DNA of 64,000 bases from Myxococcus virescens. GTDB lineage: Bacteria; Myxococcota; Myxococcia; Myxococcales; Myxococcaceae. The notes below the pieces were generated by a model, which saw only the letters and a program-made list of their open reading frames with translations, was not told the DNA's origin and made no database searches. Within the stretch, counting starts at the first letter, position 1. Each line of letters starts with the position of its first letter. Of this stretch, positions 19,301-26,775 are shown piece by piece. Both the position numbers and the translations under genes were made by a program. The stretch spans positions 1 through 64,000 of the forward strand of contig NZ_FNAJ01000005.1 in NCBI RefSeq assembly GCF_900101905.1, in the 5' to 3' direction.

Positions 19301-21707
19301 GCTCCAGGTCGAAGGACTCCCGCGCATCCGCATCGAGCCGCTCACGCAGCGCTTCATCCGTCCAAGTGGACGTCTCCACTCGCGCCAGCTCGGGCGGCGC
19401 GACGCAGGTTCTCCTCGCTGGCGCCCCCTGCACCTCGGGGAACGCGGACGACAACGCGGGGTGACGGGCAACGAGCGCGGAGAACGCGCGCGCAAGCGCT
19501 CCGGCGTCCACTGGCGTGACGAAGCGCACCGCTTGGGACACGTGGTAGGCCTTGCTGCCCGGCGCCATGCGCTGGAGGAACCACAATGCCTGCTGGCCAT
19601 CGGAAACGAAGGCCGCGGGGTCGCCGGGCATGACAGCCGGAGCCTCGGGCCGCGCCTCGGCGCCCTCGGTCCGGGCCCGCTCGACCCACCGCGCCAGCTC
19701 GCGGAGGCTCTGCCCCTGGAGCACCGCCGTGATGGGTGGCAACACGCCCCATGCCTCGTCCACGGCGTGCAACACCTCCAGCGCTCTCAGCGAGTCGAGC
19801 CCTTGGTGCGTCAGGGGCACATCCACGCTCAGCGCCGGCCCATTCGCGCCAAGCAGTGACGCCAGCCGGGACCGGAGCACCGCGAGCACGTCCGCCGCTT
19901 CGGGTGCCGCGTCAGGCCTGATGTCCAAGGACGCTGCCGCGGCGTCCTCCTTCCATCCGTGCACCTCATCCAGCGTCCCCGCCAGGAAAGCCTCACGGGT
20001 GGCGCGCCGCTGCACCTTGCCGCTCGACGTCTTCGGCAATGACCCGGCGGTGATGAGCACCACGGCATGGACGGCCAGGCCATGCGCTTCGCCCAGCGCC
20101 GCGCGGATGCTCGCGACGACCTCGGCCGCCGCTTCCGGCGTGACGACCTTCGCGGCGACCTCCTGCACGATGACCAGCCGCTCTTCGTCGCCAGCGTCCA
20201 CCGCGAACGCGGCACCGCACCCGGGACGCACGCCGGGATGGCAGCGATCCGCGGAGTGCTCCAGGTCCTGCGGGTAGTAGTTGAGGCCGCGCAACACCAG
20301 CACGTCCTTCAAGCGGCCGGTGATGAAGACCTCGCCGCCGTCGATGACGGCCAGGTCTCCGGTACGCAGGTACGGGCCCTCTCCCGAGCCCGCCAGCCGG
20401 CCATGGAACGTGCGCTCCGTTTCGTCGGGGCGCTGCCAGTACCCATCCGCCACGCTCGGACCGCGCACCCAGAGCTCACCCACGCGGCCCGGCGCACAGG
20501 GACGGCCGGTTTCCGGGTCCACCACCCGCACGTCCTGGCCGCCCAGCGCCTGCCCGCATCCCACCAGCGCCGTCGCTGGAGCGTCCACCTCGGGTGCCCG
20601 CGCCTCGCCGCGCAGCAGGCCATCACGAGCGAAACGACGCACCACCGGTACCGCCGTGCGCGTCCCTCCCGAGACGATCAGCGTTCCCTCCGCCAACCCG
20701 TAGCAGGGATAGAAGGCCTCGCGCCGGAAGCCCGCCGGGGCGAACGCCTCCGCGAACCGATCCAACGTGTCCGCGCGTACGGGCTCCGCGCCGCTGAACG
20801 CCACCTCCAGCCGGCTCAGGTCCAGCGCCGCGCGCTGTTCGGGCGTCGTCTTGCGCACGCACAAGTCGAACGCGAAGTTGGGCGCGCCGCAGACCGTCGC
20901 ACCGAAACGCGACATCGCCTCCAGCCACCGCAGCGGGCGCTGGAGGAAGGACATGGGAGGCAGCAGCACCGACGGGATGTCGCGGTACAGCGCCTGGATG
21001 AGGCCTCCAATCAGGCCCATGTCGTGATACGGCGGTAACCAGAAAGCGGCCACCGGGTTGGGGCGGGTGTCGAAGCCCCGGGCAATCAACCACGAGTTGT
21101 GCAGCAGATGACGGTGCCGCAGCACCACGCCTCGTGGCGTCCCCGTCGAGCCCGACGTGTATTGCAGAAACGCCACCGAGTCGCCCCGCAGGACGGGCGC
21201 GCGCCAGGCCGCTGCTTCGTGCGGGGACACGGAGTCCGTGGCCAACCAGCGCTGCGCCCGCAAGTCAGGCGCCCCTTGCGTGAGCGGCTCCACCATGTCC
21301 GCGATGCCGGAAGTCGTCAGCGCCACCCGCGCGCCACAGTCCGCCACCAGCGCCTGGAGCCTGGGCAAGGTGCGGCCCAGCCGCATCGGGTCCGGTGGAT
21401 AGGCGGGCACCGCCACCACGCCCGCATAGAGACACGCCAGGAAGCCCAACGTGTAGTCGCGGCCCGGCGGGTACAACAGCAACGCGCGCTCACCGGGCGC
21501 CAGGTGTCGTTGTAGCAGCGCCGCCACCGCGCGAGCGCTCGCGTCCAGCTCCGCGTAGGAGAGGACCTGCTCCCCCGCATCGTCGAGAAACGTATAAATC
21601 CAGTCGTCTGGCTGCGCGGCGGCGCGAGCCCGACACATATCCACGAGGGTGACATCCTCTGGGCAGACGAATTCGGAGGCGGGGTCGGCGCGGGTCGGAA
21701 GGTGCAT
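16371..21707 (-). CDS. Fatty acyl-AMP ligase-initiated NRPS loading/first module (FAAL-ACP-C-A-T), 1,778 aa
   Basis: First megasynthase of the cluster, beginning at ATG 21707. Residues 15-580 are a fatty acyl-AMP ligase (YTSGSTGTPRG at 183-193, LPPYHDMGL at 224-232, YGLAEGT, YLRTGDL, LKDVLVLRGLNYYPQD). An ACP follows (Ser639 in GLDSL), then a C domain (705-1140; HHLVTDFWS at 826-834), an A domain (about 1150-1650; YTSGSTGKPKG, YRTGDM, TGKVD) and a T domain with Ser1706 in an unusual LGGSSL. The protein should activate a free fatty acid as acyl-AMP, load it on the ACP, and acylate the first amino acid. The A pocket reads about D-M-W-P-M-A-G-V-G-K, which I cannot assign. The C-terminal tail is short and Arg-rich and may serve as a docking segment to the KS protein that follows. 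Confidence 0.95.
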   Translation of the reverse strand: MHLPTRADPASEFVCPEDVTLVDMCRARAAAQPDDWIYTFLDDAGEQVLSYAELDASARAVAALLQRHLAPGERALLLYPPGRDYTLGFLACLYAGVVAVPAYPPDPMRLGRTLPRLQALVADCGARVALTTSGIADMVEPLTQGAPDLRAQRWLATDSVSPHEAAAWRAPVLRGDSVAFLQYTSGSTGTPRGVVLRHRHLLHNSWLIARGFDTRPNPVAAFWLPPYHDMGLIGGLIQALYRDIPSVLLPPMSFLQRPLRWLEAMSRFGATVCGAPNFAFDLCVRKTTPEQRAALDLSRLEVAFSGAEPVRADTLDRFAEAFAPAGFRREAFYPCYGLAEGTLIVSGGTRTAVPVVRRFARDGLLRGEARAPEVDAPATALVGCGQALGGQDVRVVDPETGRPCAPGRVGELWVRGPSVADGYWQRPDETERTFHGRLAGSGEGPYLRTGDLAVIDGGEVFITGRLKDVLVLRGLNYYPQDLEHSADRCHPGVRPGCGAAFAVDAGDEERLVIVQEVAAKVVTPEAAAEVVASIRAALGEAHGLAVHAVVLITAGSLPKTSSGKVQRRATREAFLAGTLDEVHGWKEDAAAASLDIRPDAAPEAADVLAVLRSRLASLLGANGPALSVDVPLTHQGLDSLRALEVLHAVDEAWGVLPPITAVLQGQSLRELARWVERARTEGAEARPEAPAVMPGDPAAFVSDGQQALWFLQRMAPGSKAYHVSQAVRFVTPVDAGALARAFSALVARHPALSSAFPEVQGAPARRTCVAPPELARVETSTWTDEALRERLDADARESFDLERGPLVRARLYTGAPRGDVLLLAMHHLVTDFWSLEVIAGELGALYTAEVRGSPSGLWPPPPPVAPILLSLARRSTGAQGEALLAWWRERLGGELPVLELPTSFPRPRLQSFRGAQVTFRLPRETSTRLKALARTHGATPFMVLLAGYLAFLRRYSGQEDLIVGTPTTGRPRADLSRQVGYFVNPVALRARVQRTLSFSGLVARVRTTVLEALEHQELPFTRLVEQLQPRRDPSRAPIFQTMFSLQSPRPENELLGAFAVGASGARARLGEDLTVESVPLNHPGAAFDVALMMAELEGAFVGRLEYCADLFDATTAERMARHLGALLDAAVAQPEVPLGDLPLLAPDERRTLLALGRRTQDTRGAPVPGIVHRIEDWAAKTPQAPALVAGASSWSYREVAAWVARLAARLRRHGVGPEVRVGTLLERGSPEQVVAFLAILKAGGTVVPQEPSYPPARVAWTLADCGARVLLAQERYAQRLALPEGVTLLSWEAHGEGDDLPDTSLWETGEPPPDCAAYITYTSGSTGKPKGVVVPYRGAAHLCESMVSDLPVGPGARVLQFASPAFDMSAWDYFLALASGGALHLSPGGPPAGDALYRMLREQRITSATLPPPVAALLPEGPLPDLSMFMVAAEACPASLVARFAEGRAFYNGYGPTEVTVGATWGVIAPDEVGPPNIGRSMPHVDTYVLDDALQPVPVGVAGELYVGGPSVARGYLDRPDLTAERFIPDPHGGEPGARLYRTGDMARRRADGRLDFEGRADAQLKIRGFRIEPGEVETALRELTGMRQAHVTAWRPSVDGEPRLVAYVVPPPGDILPPGELRARLREQLPEHMIPVDIVPVEALPLLATGKVDVRALPRPSLVVSPAGKPRTPLEETVARAWAEALGLPAVDVHAHFFDDLGGSSLSVVRACSRLGEALGQDVPITHFFEHPTIHELARRLQAEARPEPTSDVKHQSRAEARRQALQRRGRNPRGQD

Positions 21708-21812
21708 GTCGAGAGTCCCGAAGCACTGCCTGGAGGCACCACCCGGAACGCCGCGTCACATCCCCTGCTGGAAGCACGAGGGGCACGCTCCGCATCGCTC
21801 CGAACAGCGCCC

Positions 21813-21845
21813 CTTGGATTCCGGCTCTTTCTACCGGATTCCAAG
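21813..21845. promoter_or_regulatory. Inverted repeat in the divergent NRPS/aldo-keto reductase promoter region
   Basis: Two 12-nt arms, CTTGGATTCCGG (21813-21824) and CCGGATTCCAAG (21834-21845), flank a 9-nt AT-rich spacer and match as an inverted repeat in 11 of 12 positions. It lies 106 nt upstream of the megasynthase ATG and 118 nt upstream of the aldo/keto reductase ATG, in the only shared non-coding region (21708-21963). The length and position suit a dimeric regulator's operator controlling one or both units. No regulator gene is adjacent in the window. The function is inferred only from symmetry and location. Confidence 0.45.
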
Positions 21846-21963
21846 TAACCAGAAAAGGCCTGGTACGCGCGCGCCTCGGACTTCCACGGTATGAGCCATG
21901 ACACGCCCAGTGACACAACGAGGCGTGCCGCCATCCACGCTGAATGAATGAGGAACCAACGGA

Positions 21964-22944
21964 ATGAAATACACCAACCTCGGACGCACGGGTCTTCGTG
22001 TGTCTCGTCTCGGCCTGGGCTGCATGAGCTACGGCACGCCCAAGTGGCGCCCCTGGGTGCTGGATGAAGAAGCCGCGCAGCCGTTCTTCCGCCGGGCGGT
22101 GGAGCTGGGCATCAACTTCTTCGACACCGCGGACATGTATTCACTGGGCGCGAGCGAGGAAATCACGGGCCGGGCCCTTCGCCGTTACGCGCGCATGGAC
22201 GAGGTGGTGCTGGCCACCAAGGTCTACTTCCCCATGGGGGACGGGCAGAACATGCGGGGCCTGTCGCGCAAGCACATCGTCCAGGGCTGCGAGGCCAGCC
22301 TGAAGCGGCTGGGCGTGGAGGCCATCGACCTCTACCAGATTCACCGGATGGACCCGAACACGCCGCTGGAGGAGACGCTGGCCGCCCTGGACCAGCTCGT
22401 GCACCAGGGCAAGGTGCGCTACCTGGGCGCGTCCTCCGCGTATGCGTGGCAGTTCGCGCGGGCGCTGGGGATCGCGGACCTGCGCGGCTGGACGCGCTTC
22501 GTGTCCATGCAGGGCCACTACAACCTCGTCTACCGCGAGGAGGAGCGGGAGATGCTGCCCCTGTGCGAAGCCGAGGGCATTGGCGTCATCCCCTGGTCGC
22601 CGCTGGCCCGCGGCCTGCTCGCGGGCTCTCGCAAGTCGCTGAAGGACCGGGACGCCACCACGCGAGCGAAGTCGGACACGCTGTCACCCATGCTCTATGA
22701 CCAGGCCAGTGACTGGGACGTGGCGGAAGCGAACCGAAGCGTCGCGGAGAAGCGCAACGTGCCTCCCGCGCAGACGGCCCTGGCCTGGCTCCTCTCGCGC
22801 CCCGCGGTGACGGCGCCCATCATCGGCGCCACGAAGCTGGAGCACCTGGAGGACGCGGTGCGCGCGGTGGACCTCAAGCTGACCGCCGACGAGGTGAAGG
22901 CCTTGGAGGCCCCCTACCAGCCTCACACCGTGCGTGGACTCTGA
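21964..22944 (+). CDS. Aldo/keto reductase
   Basis: A 326-residue NAD(P)H-dependent oxidoreductase of the aldo/keto reductase superfamily. Catalytic residues are visible in order: Asp in FFDTADMYS, Tyr five residues later, Lys in LATKVYFP and His in LYQIHRMD. The cofactor-binding end carries IIGATKLEHL. An AGGA at 21951-21954 precedes the ATG by 9 nt. The family reduces carbonyls and is often annotated as a general stress or sugar/ketone reductase, so the true substrate is unknown. It is transcribed away from the megasynthase cluster and shares its upstream region, so a tailoring role for a keto group of the product is possible but not shown. Confidence 0.93.
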   Translation: MKYTNLGRTGLRVSRLGLGCMSYGTPKWRPWVLDEEAAQPFFRRAVELGINFFDTADMYSLGASEEITGRALRRYARMDEVVLATKVYFPMGDGQNMRGLSRKHIVQGCEASLKRLGVEAIDLYQIHRMDPNTPLEETLAALDQLVHQGKVRYLGASSAYAWQFARALGIADLRGWTRFVSMQGHYNLVYREEEREMLPLCEAEGIGVIPWSPLARGLLAGSRKSLKDRDATTRAKSDTLSPMLYDQASDWDVAEANRSVAEKRNVPPAQTALAWLLSRPAVTAPIIGATKLEHLEDAVRAVDLKLTADEVKALEAPYQPHTVRGL

Positions 22945-23002
22945 GCGCAGGGCCGAGTCGGCGGGGCGCTGACACAGGCGAGATGCACCCGGGCCCGCGG
23001 CG

Positions 23003-24283
23003 TCATGGACCCTCCACGCGCCGGGCCCGCGCTTCACCCGTGAGCCGCTGCCGCAACCACGCCGCCGCCGACCGGAGATCCGCTTCGAAGTGGATGCGCG
23101 CCTCCGCCCGCGCCCGGCCTTCTGGAAGCCGAAGCACCGCTTCGGGGTCGAACGTGGCCATCCAGCCCTCCGCCCACCGCGTGTCCAACAGCTGCCCCCG
23201 GCTCAGGTGCATGCGGAAGCCCACCCCCAGGAAGGCCTGCGCCGCCACGGGCCCCAGCGCGATGATCATTCGCGGGCGGACCTCCGCCACCACGCCCTCC
23301 AGCCCATGACGGCAGGTGCGCCCTTCCCCCCGCGCCGTCGGAGGGAGCACCCCGTGCCGCGAGCGGCATCCGTCCCCGCACGGCCGCACCACCCGGCGAC
23401 TGGAACGCGTGAGCCCCGCGCGGCCCAACACGACCTCCAGGAGCGCTCCCGCGGAACCCGCGAAAGGCGGCTCCGCGATGTCCACGGGGGAAGCCCCCAC
23501 CAGCAGCAAGGACGCGCGCTCCACGTCCGCCTGTGGTGGTGAATGGGACGCCGCCAATTCTACCCGAGCGCGCGCCCACTCCGGCAGCGCCCCGCCTTCC
23601 TCGAAGGTCAACCGCTCCCGGTCCCAATGCGCCCAGGTGTCTGGCGTGAACAGGCTCCAGGAGAAGTGCGGGAAGCGGCGCACGAGGAACGGCGCCACGT
23701 CCCGGACGATGAGGTGTTCGGGCCGGTACCACGCGACATGGTGTTCGCGCCCGTTCCGCCACACCCGGCGGAAGCGCAAGGCCGCCATCAGCGCCTGCGT
23801 GTCCCGCCGCACCGCCTGCTCCAGCCACCGCAGCCGCCGCACGTCCGCGTCGTCGTGCCACTCCAGCAGCGACGGCTCTCCATGGGTCAGCCGCCACAGC
23901 ACGCGGTACAACAGCGCCCAGCGCGCCGGCTCACGGTGGCACACCACCTTCTGCGCCAGCCCCACGAAGTCCCGAGGCACCCCGGACGCGGCGCGCCCCC
24001 AGGCCTCCCAGCGCGCGGCCTCCGGCCACATGCCCTGGCGTCCACGCGTCTCCTCGAAGTGCACCCGCGCTGGAGGTTCGCCCCGCGCCAGCAGCCCCCG
24101 CGCCACCACCCGGAAGGACGCCAGGTCCGGCGCCACGAAGACCCGCGTCAGCCCACCGTCCCGGTGTCTGGCCGCGAGCCGTTCCCCTTGCGCGCCCCGG
24201 ACCTGCGACCACCGGGCACCGATGACAGGCCTCAACTCCTGATGGACGTCCATCCGAGCATTCCTACCTGCCCGGTCTGACAT
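23003..24283 (-). CDS. DUF4130 DNA-metabolism protein fused to a decayed UdgX-like domain
   Basis: 426 residues; ATG at 24283, with an alternative ATG at 24253. Residues about 45-235 fit the DUF4130 family (TIGR03915-like): VFVAPDLASF, a long helical middle section, and an ending FTPDTWAHWDRERLTF. The rest aligns with UdgX-type uracil-DNA-binding domains: FAGSAGALLEVVL, RPRMIIALGPVAAQAFLG and FRMHLSRGQLLDT are recognisable. However, the first glycine-rich motif is GASPVDIAE instead of GEQPGDQED. The His-containing KRRIH loop is missing, the terminal HPS motif reads FDPEAV, and the CxxC pair for the Fe-S cluster is gone. The radical-SAM partner gene common next to this family is not seen here. 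It is convergent with the aldo/keto reductase. Confidence 0.8.
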   Translation of the reverse strand: MSDRAGRNARMDVHQELRPVIGARWSQVRGAQGERLAARHRDGGLTRVFVAPDLASFRVVARGLLARGEPPARVHFEETRGRQGMWPEAARWEAWGRAASGVPRDFVGLAQKVVCHREPARWALLYRVLWRLTHGEPSLLEWHDDADVRRLRWLEQAVRRDTQALMAALRFRRVWRNGREHHVAWYRPEHLIVRDVAPFLVRRFPHFSWSLFTPDTWAHWDRERLTFEEGGALPEWARARVELAASHSPPQADVERASLLLVGASPVDIAEPPFAGSAGALLEVVLGRAGLTRSSRRVVRPCGDGCRSRHGVLPPTARGEGRTCRHGLEGVVAEVRPRMIIALGPVAAQAFLGVGFRMHLSRGQLLDTRWAEGWMATFDPEAVLRLPEGRARAEARIHFEADLRSAAAWLRQRLTGEARARRVEGP

Positions 24284-24323
24284 CCACCGTCCCGCCCGTG
24301 ACGTCCTGCCGGCCCCTGGCGGC

Positions 24324-25292
24324 TCACGGGTCGCGCGCCAGCGCGTCCACCTGTTCCTGGACCTTCACGGCGTCGGAGAAGAAGTCATCCATGGGCTCGG
24401 TGCCCACCAGCCGGAAGGCCGGAGGCAGGAGCGACCGGCGGAAGCCCAGCTCCGTGCTGAAGGACTCGTTGCCCAGCCATTCATCCGCCCGCGACAGCGC
24501 GCCAAACGACAGCGTGACGACGGCGATGACCCGGATGAGTCGCTCCGGCTCCCAGCGCGTCACGTAGCGCAGGTGCCAGTAGAGCCCCCAGGCCATCAGC
24601 GACAAGAAGGCGACGTGGTGGGCCCAGGCCAGGTTGCCGCTCACCCCCAGGCTGAAGCCCACCAACGTGAGCAGCGGCTGGATGACGACGGAGCCCAACA
24701 GCACCAGCGCGGCCACGGTGGCATGCGTGCGGTAGTGGAACTGGCGCCGGGCGATGCGGCTCGCCACCGACCAGCCCCCCGCCCACAGGAAGGTGATGCC
24801 CAGCGGCACCACCAGCGCCACCGTCAGCTCTCCCCAGTCCGTGCGCCCGTAGTTGGCCAGGTAGCCTTCCAGCAGGCTGGCGCCCAGCAGGGCCTGCAGG
24901 GCCAGGGAGAAGTAGCGGGGCTGCTCGAACACGCGCGGCCTCGGCGCGGTGGGCGCCGCCGCCACGACGGTCTTCTCCACCGGGTGACTGCGCGCGCGGA
25001 AGCGCAGCACCGTGTCCCCCACGGACACGCGGGTATCCGTGGCCAGCTCCAGCTCGGCCAGCTGCGCCCAGGGCTCCACGCGGTAGGTGCCGTTCTGGCT
25101 GCCCACGTCGCGCAGCACCAGCGTGCCGTCGTCGCGGCGCTCGATGCGCAGGTGCTCGGCGGAGATCTTCGGGTCATCCAGGATGACGTCGTTGCCGTAA
25201 CCCCGGCCGACGTTGACCGGGAAGCGCTCCAGGCGATGACGGGCCTGGACGGAGTCCCCTTCCAACACCTCCAGGAAGATTACTTCATCCAC
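24324..25292 (-). CDS. FHA-domain membrane protein
   Basis: 322 residues. The first about 100 form a forkhead-associated phosphothreonine-binding domain with all signature positions (VGRGYGNDV, ISAEHLRI, VGSQNGTY). After a short Pro/Ala linker the protein has about five or six hydrophobic segments (around residues 125-265), then a hydrophilic tail. This predicts a cytoplasmic FHA sensor anchored in the inner membrane, able to dock a Thr-phosphorylated partner. Its start overlaps the end of the upstream protease gene by 13 nt, indicating co-translation. The membrane part resembles no family I can name. Confidence 0.9.
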   Translation of the reverse strand: MDEVIFLEVLEGDSVQARHRLERFPVNVGRGYGNDVILDDPKISAEHLRIERRDDGTLVLRDVGSQNGTYRVEPWAQLAELELATDTRVSVGDTVLRFRARSHPVEKTVVAAAPTAPRPRVFEQPRYFSLALQALLGASLLEGYLANYGRTDWGELTVALVVPLGITFLWAGGWSVASRIARRQFHYRTHATVAALVLLGSVVIQPLLTLVGFSLGVSGNLAWAHHVAFLSLMAWGLYWHLRYVTRWEPERLIRVIAVVTLSFGALSRADEWLGNESFSTELGFRRSLLPPAFRLVGTEPMDDFFSDAVKVQEQVDALARDP

Positions 25293-26602
25293 GACAGCCC
25301 CTCCAGGTAGCGGCGCGCCAGCTTGCGGCCATTGTCCGCGGTGAAGCCCGCCAGCGTGAGCGACGTGTCCACGCCGCTGGTGCTGGCATTGAGCGTGGCC
25401 GCGCGCAGCACCAGGTCATAGAGGCCGGGGAACTTCCGGTAGGCACGCATGCACAGCGCGGCGCGGACGGGCAGGCCCGCCACGTCCACGAACTCCGACT
25501 GGCAGCGGTAGTTGGTGACGTCCTGCCGCGTGGCCTCCACCGCTTCCGGGTCCTGTGAGAAGAGCGCGCTGTAGAGCGCGGAGAAGCGCAGCGCCCCCAG
25601 CTTCTGGCTGGTGGCGTGTTGATGAAGGAAGGCCACCACGCCCGTCCGGTGGCGCGAGGACACGAAGATGTCCTCCTCCGACGAGCACTGGTAGTTCGTC
25701 ACCGTGTACGGCACCTCGGGGTCATGCGGCGTATCCCCCCAGCACTTGAGGAACGTGCCCCAGCGCCCCGGCACGCGGTAGCTGCCCAGCGTCTGCTGCG
25801 GCACGGGCGCGCCCAGCAGCCTTTCTGTGACGCGCTGCTGATTGTCCAGGAGCTGGGCGCGCACGGTGTCCAGCAGGGCCTGCGCGCCGGAGTCCTTGGC
25901 TTCCAGCGCGCGGGCCAGCAGCGCGCGCGCGTGCTTCACCGGCACCAGGAAGCCCACCTGGTTGCCCATGGTCGCCACGTTGACGCCCACCACGCGGCCC
26001 TCGCCCGTGAGCGTGGGACCGCCGCTCATGCCCGGATTGATGGCCCCGCTGAAGTGCAGCCGCTCATAGAGCGCGTCGTGGATGAAGCCGTTGTACGTCC
26101 CCTCCACGATGGTGGTGCCCAGGTCGCGCGGATTGCCCATGGCGAACAGGCGCGCGCCCTGCGGCGGCTCGCGGTCGTCCAGGTCGAAGAAGCTCTGCAC
26201 CGGGGTGGCCGTCTGGATGATGGCTAGGTCGTGCACCACGTCCACGTCCACCAGGCGCACCGGCACGGGCTCTGCGCCGCCCTTCAAGACCAGCTCCGCC
26301 GTGTAGTCCTCCGGGTGGATGACCACGTCGGAAATCACGTGGTAGTTCGTCACCGCGTGCCCGGCGGCCGACACGAAGAAGGCCGAGCCGATGGACGAGC
26401 GCGTGCCGGAGCGCCGCTCGATGATGCGCACCTGCGCGACCTGTCCCTCGATGCGCTGGAACAGCTCGTGCGTGGCGGGTGGCAGCGCGCTCAAGGGCAC
26501 GGCGGGCACGGTTTCGGGGGTGCCAGGTGCGGGAGGCGGGCTCGGCTCCGCCGGCACGACCGGCGACTGCGTGAGCACCGCTGCGAGGATGAAGGCGAAC
26601 AT
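25280..26602 (-). CDS. Trypsin-like (S1C/DegP-type) secreted serine protease
   Basis: I place the start at ATG 26602, giving about 440 residues that begin with a signal-peptide-like MFAFILAAVLTQSPVVPAEP; the reading frame stays open further upstream, but that stretch is Arg/Pro-rich and not protein-like. The catalytic triad is clear: His in VTNYHVI, Asp in VVHDLAII and Ser in NPGMSGGPT. After the protease core (to about residue 235) comes a 200-residue C-terminal region without an evident PDZ domain but with several Cys (KCWGD, NYQCSS, NYRCQS, ALCMR), suggesting disulfides in the periplasm. The gene is translationally coupled to the FHA membrane protein, so protease and FHA sensor may form one envelope module. 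Confidence 0.9.
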   Translation of the reverse strand: MFAFILAAVLTQSPVVPAEPSPPPAPGTPETVPAVPLSALPPATHELFQRIEGQVAQVRIIERRSGTRSSIGSAFFVSAAGHAVTNYHVISDVVIHPEDYTAELVLKGGAEPVPVRLVDVDVVHDLAIIQTATPVQSFFDLDDREPPQGARLFAMGNPRDLGTTIVEGTYNGFIHDALYERLHFSGAINPGMSGGPTLTGEGRVVGVNVATMGNQVGFLVPVKHARALLARALEAKDSGAQALLDTVRAQLLDNQQRVTERLLGAPVPQQTLGSYRVPGRWGTFLKCWGDTPHDPEVPYTVTNYQCSSEEDIFVSSRHRTGVVAFLHQHATSQKLGALRFSALYSALFSQDPEAVEATRQDVTNYRCQSEFVDVAGLPVRAALCMRAYRKFPGLYDLVLRAATLNASTSGVDTSLTLAGFTADNGRKLARRYLEGLSWMK

Positions 26603-26775
26603 GGATGCGGCGCACCCTACCCCACCGCGCTCTCCGACGGACGTGCAGCCGCATGTCCCGCGCCAGGCAGGCGACCGGGCGGTCCGTCCACCCACCGACG
26701 CGGGCCTGCGCCGCCGGTCCATGGTCGCACCGCGCGCGGGGTCCCCATCTTCGCCCTTCGGGTGGGGGAGCCGGC

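Noticed and set aside
1..21707. Assignment of the cluster to myxoprincomide, melithiazol or myxothiazol
   Set aside because: Only domain types are shared; order and completeness differ from what I can recall, and the cluster is not fully in the window.
26605..26775. Open frame upstream of the DUF3943 start
   Set aside because: The stretch has no ribosome-binding site at its beginning and would place an Arg/Pro-rich leader before a clear signal peptide.
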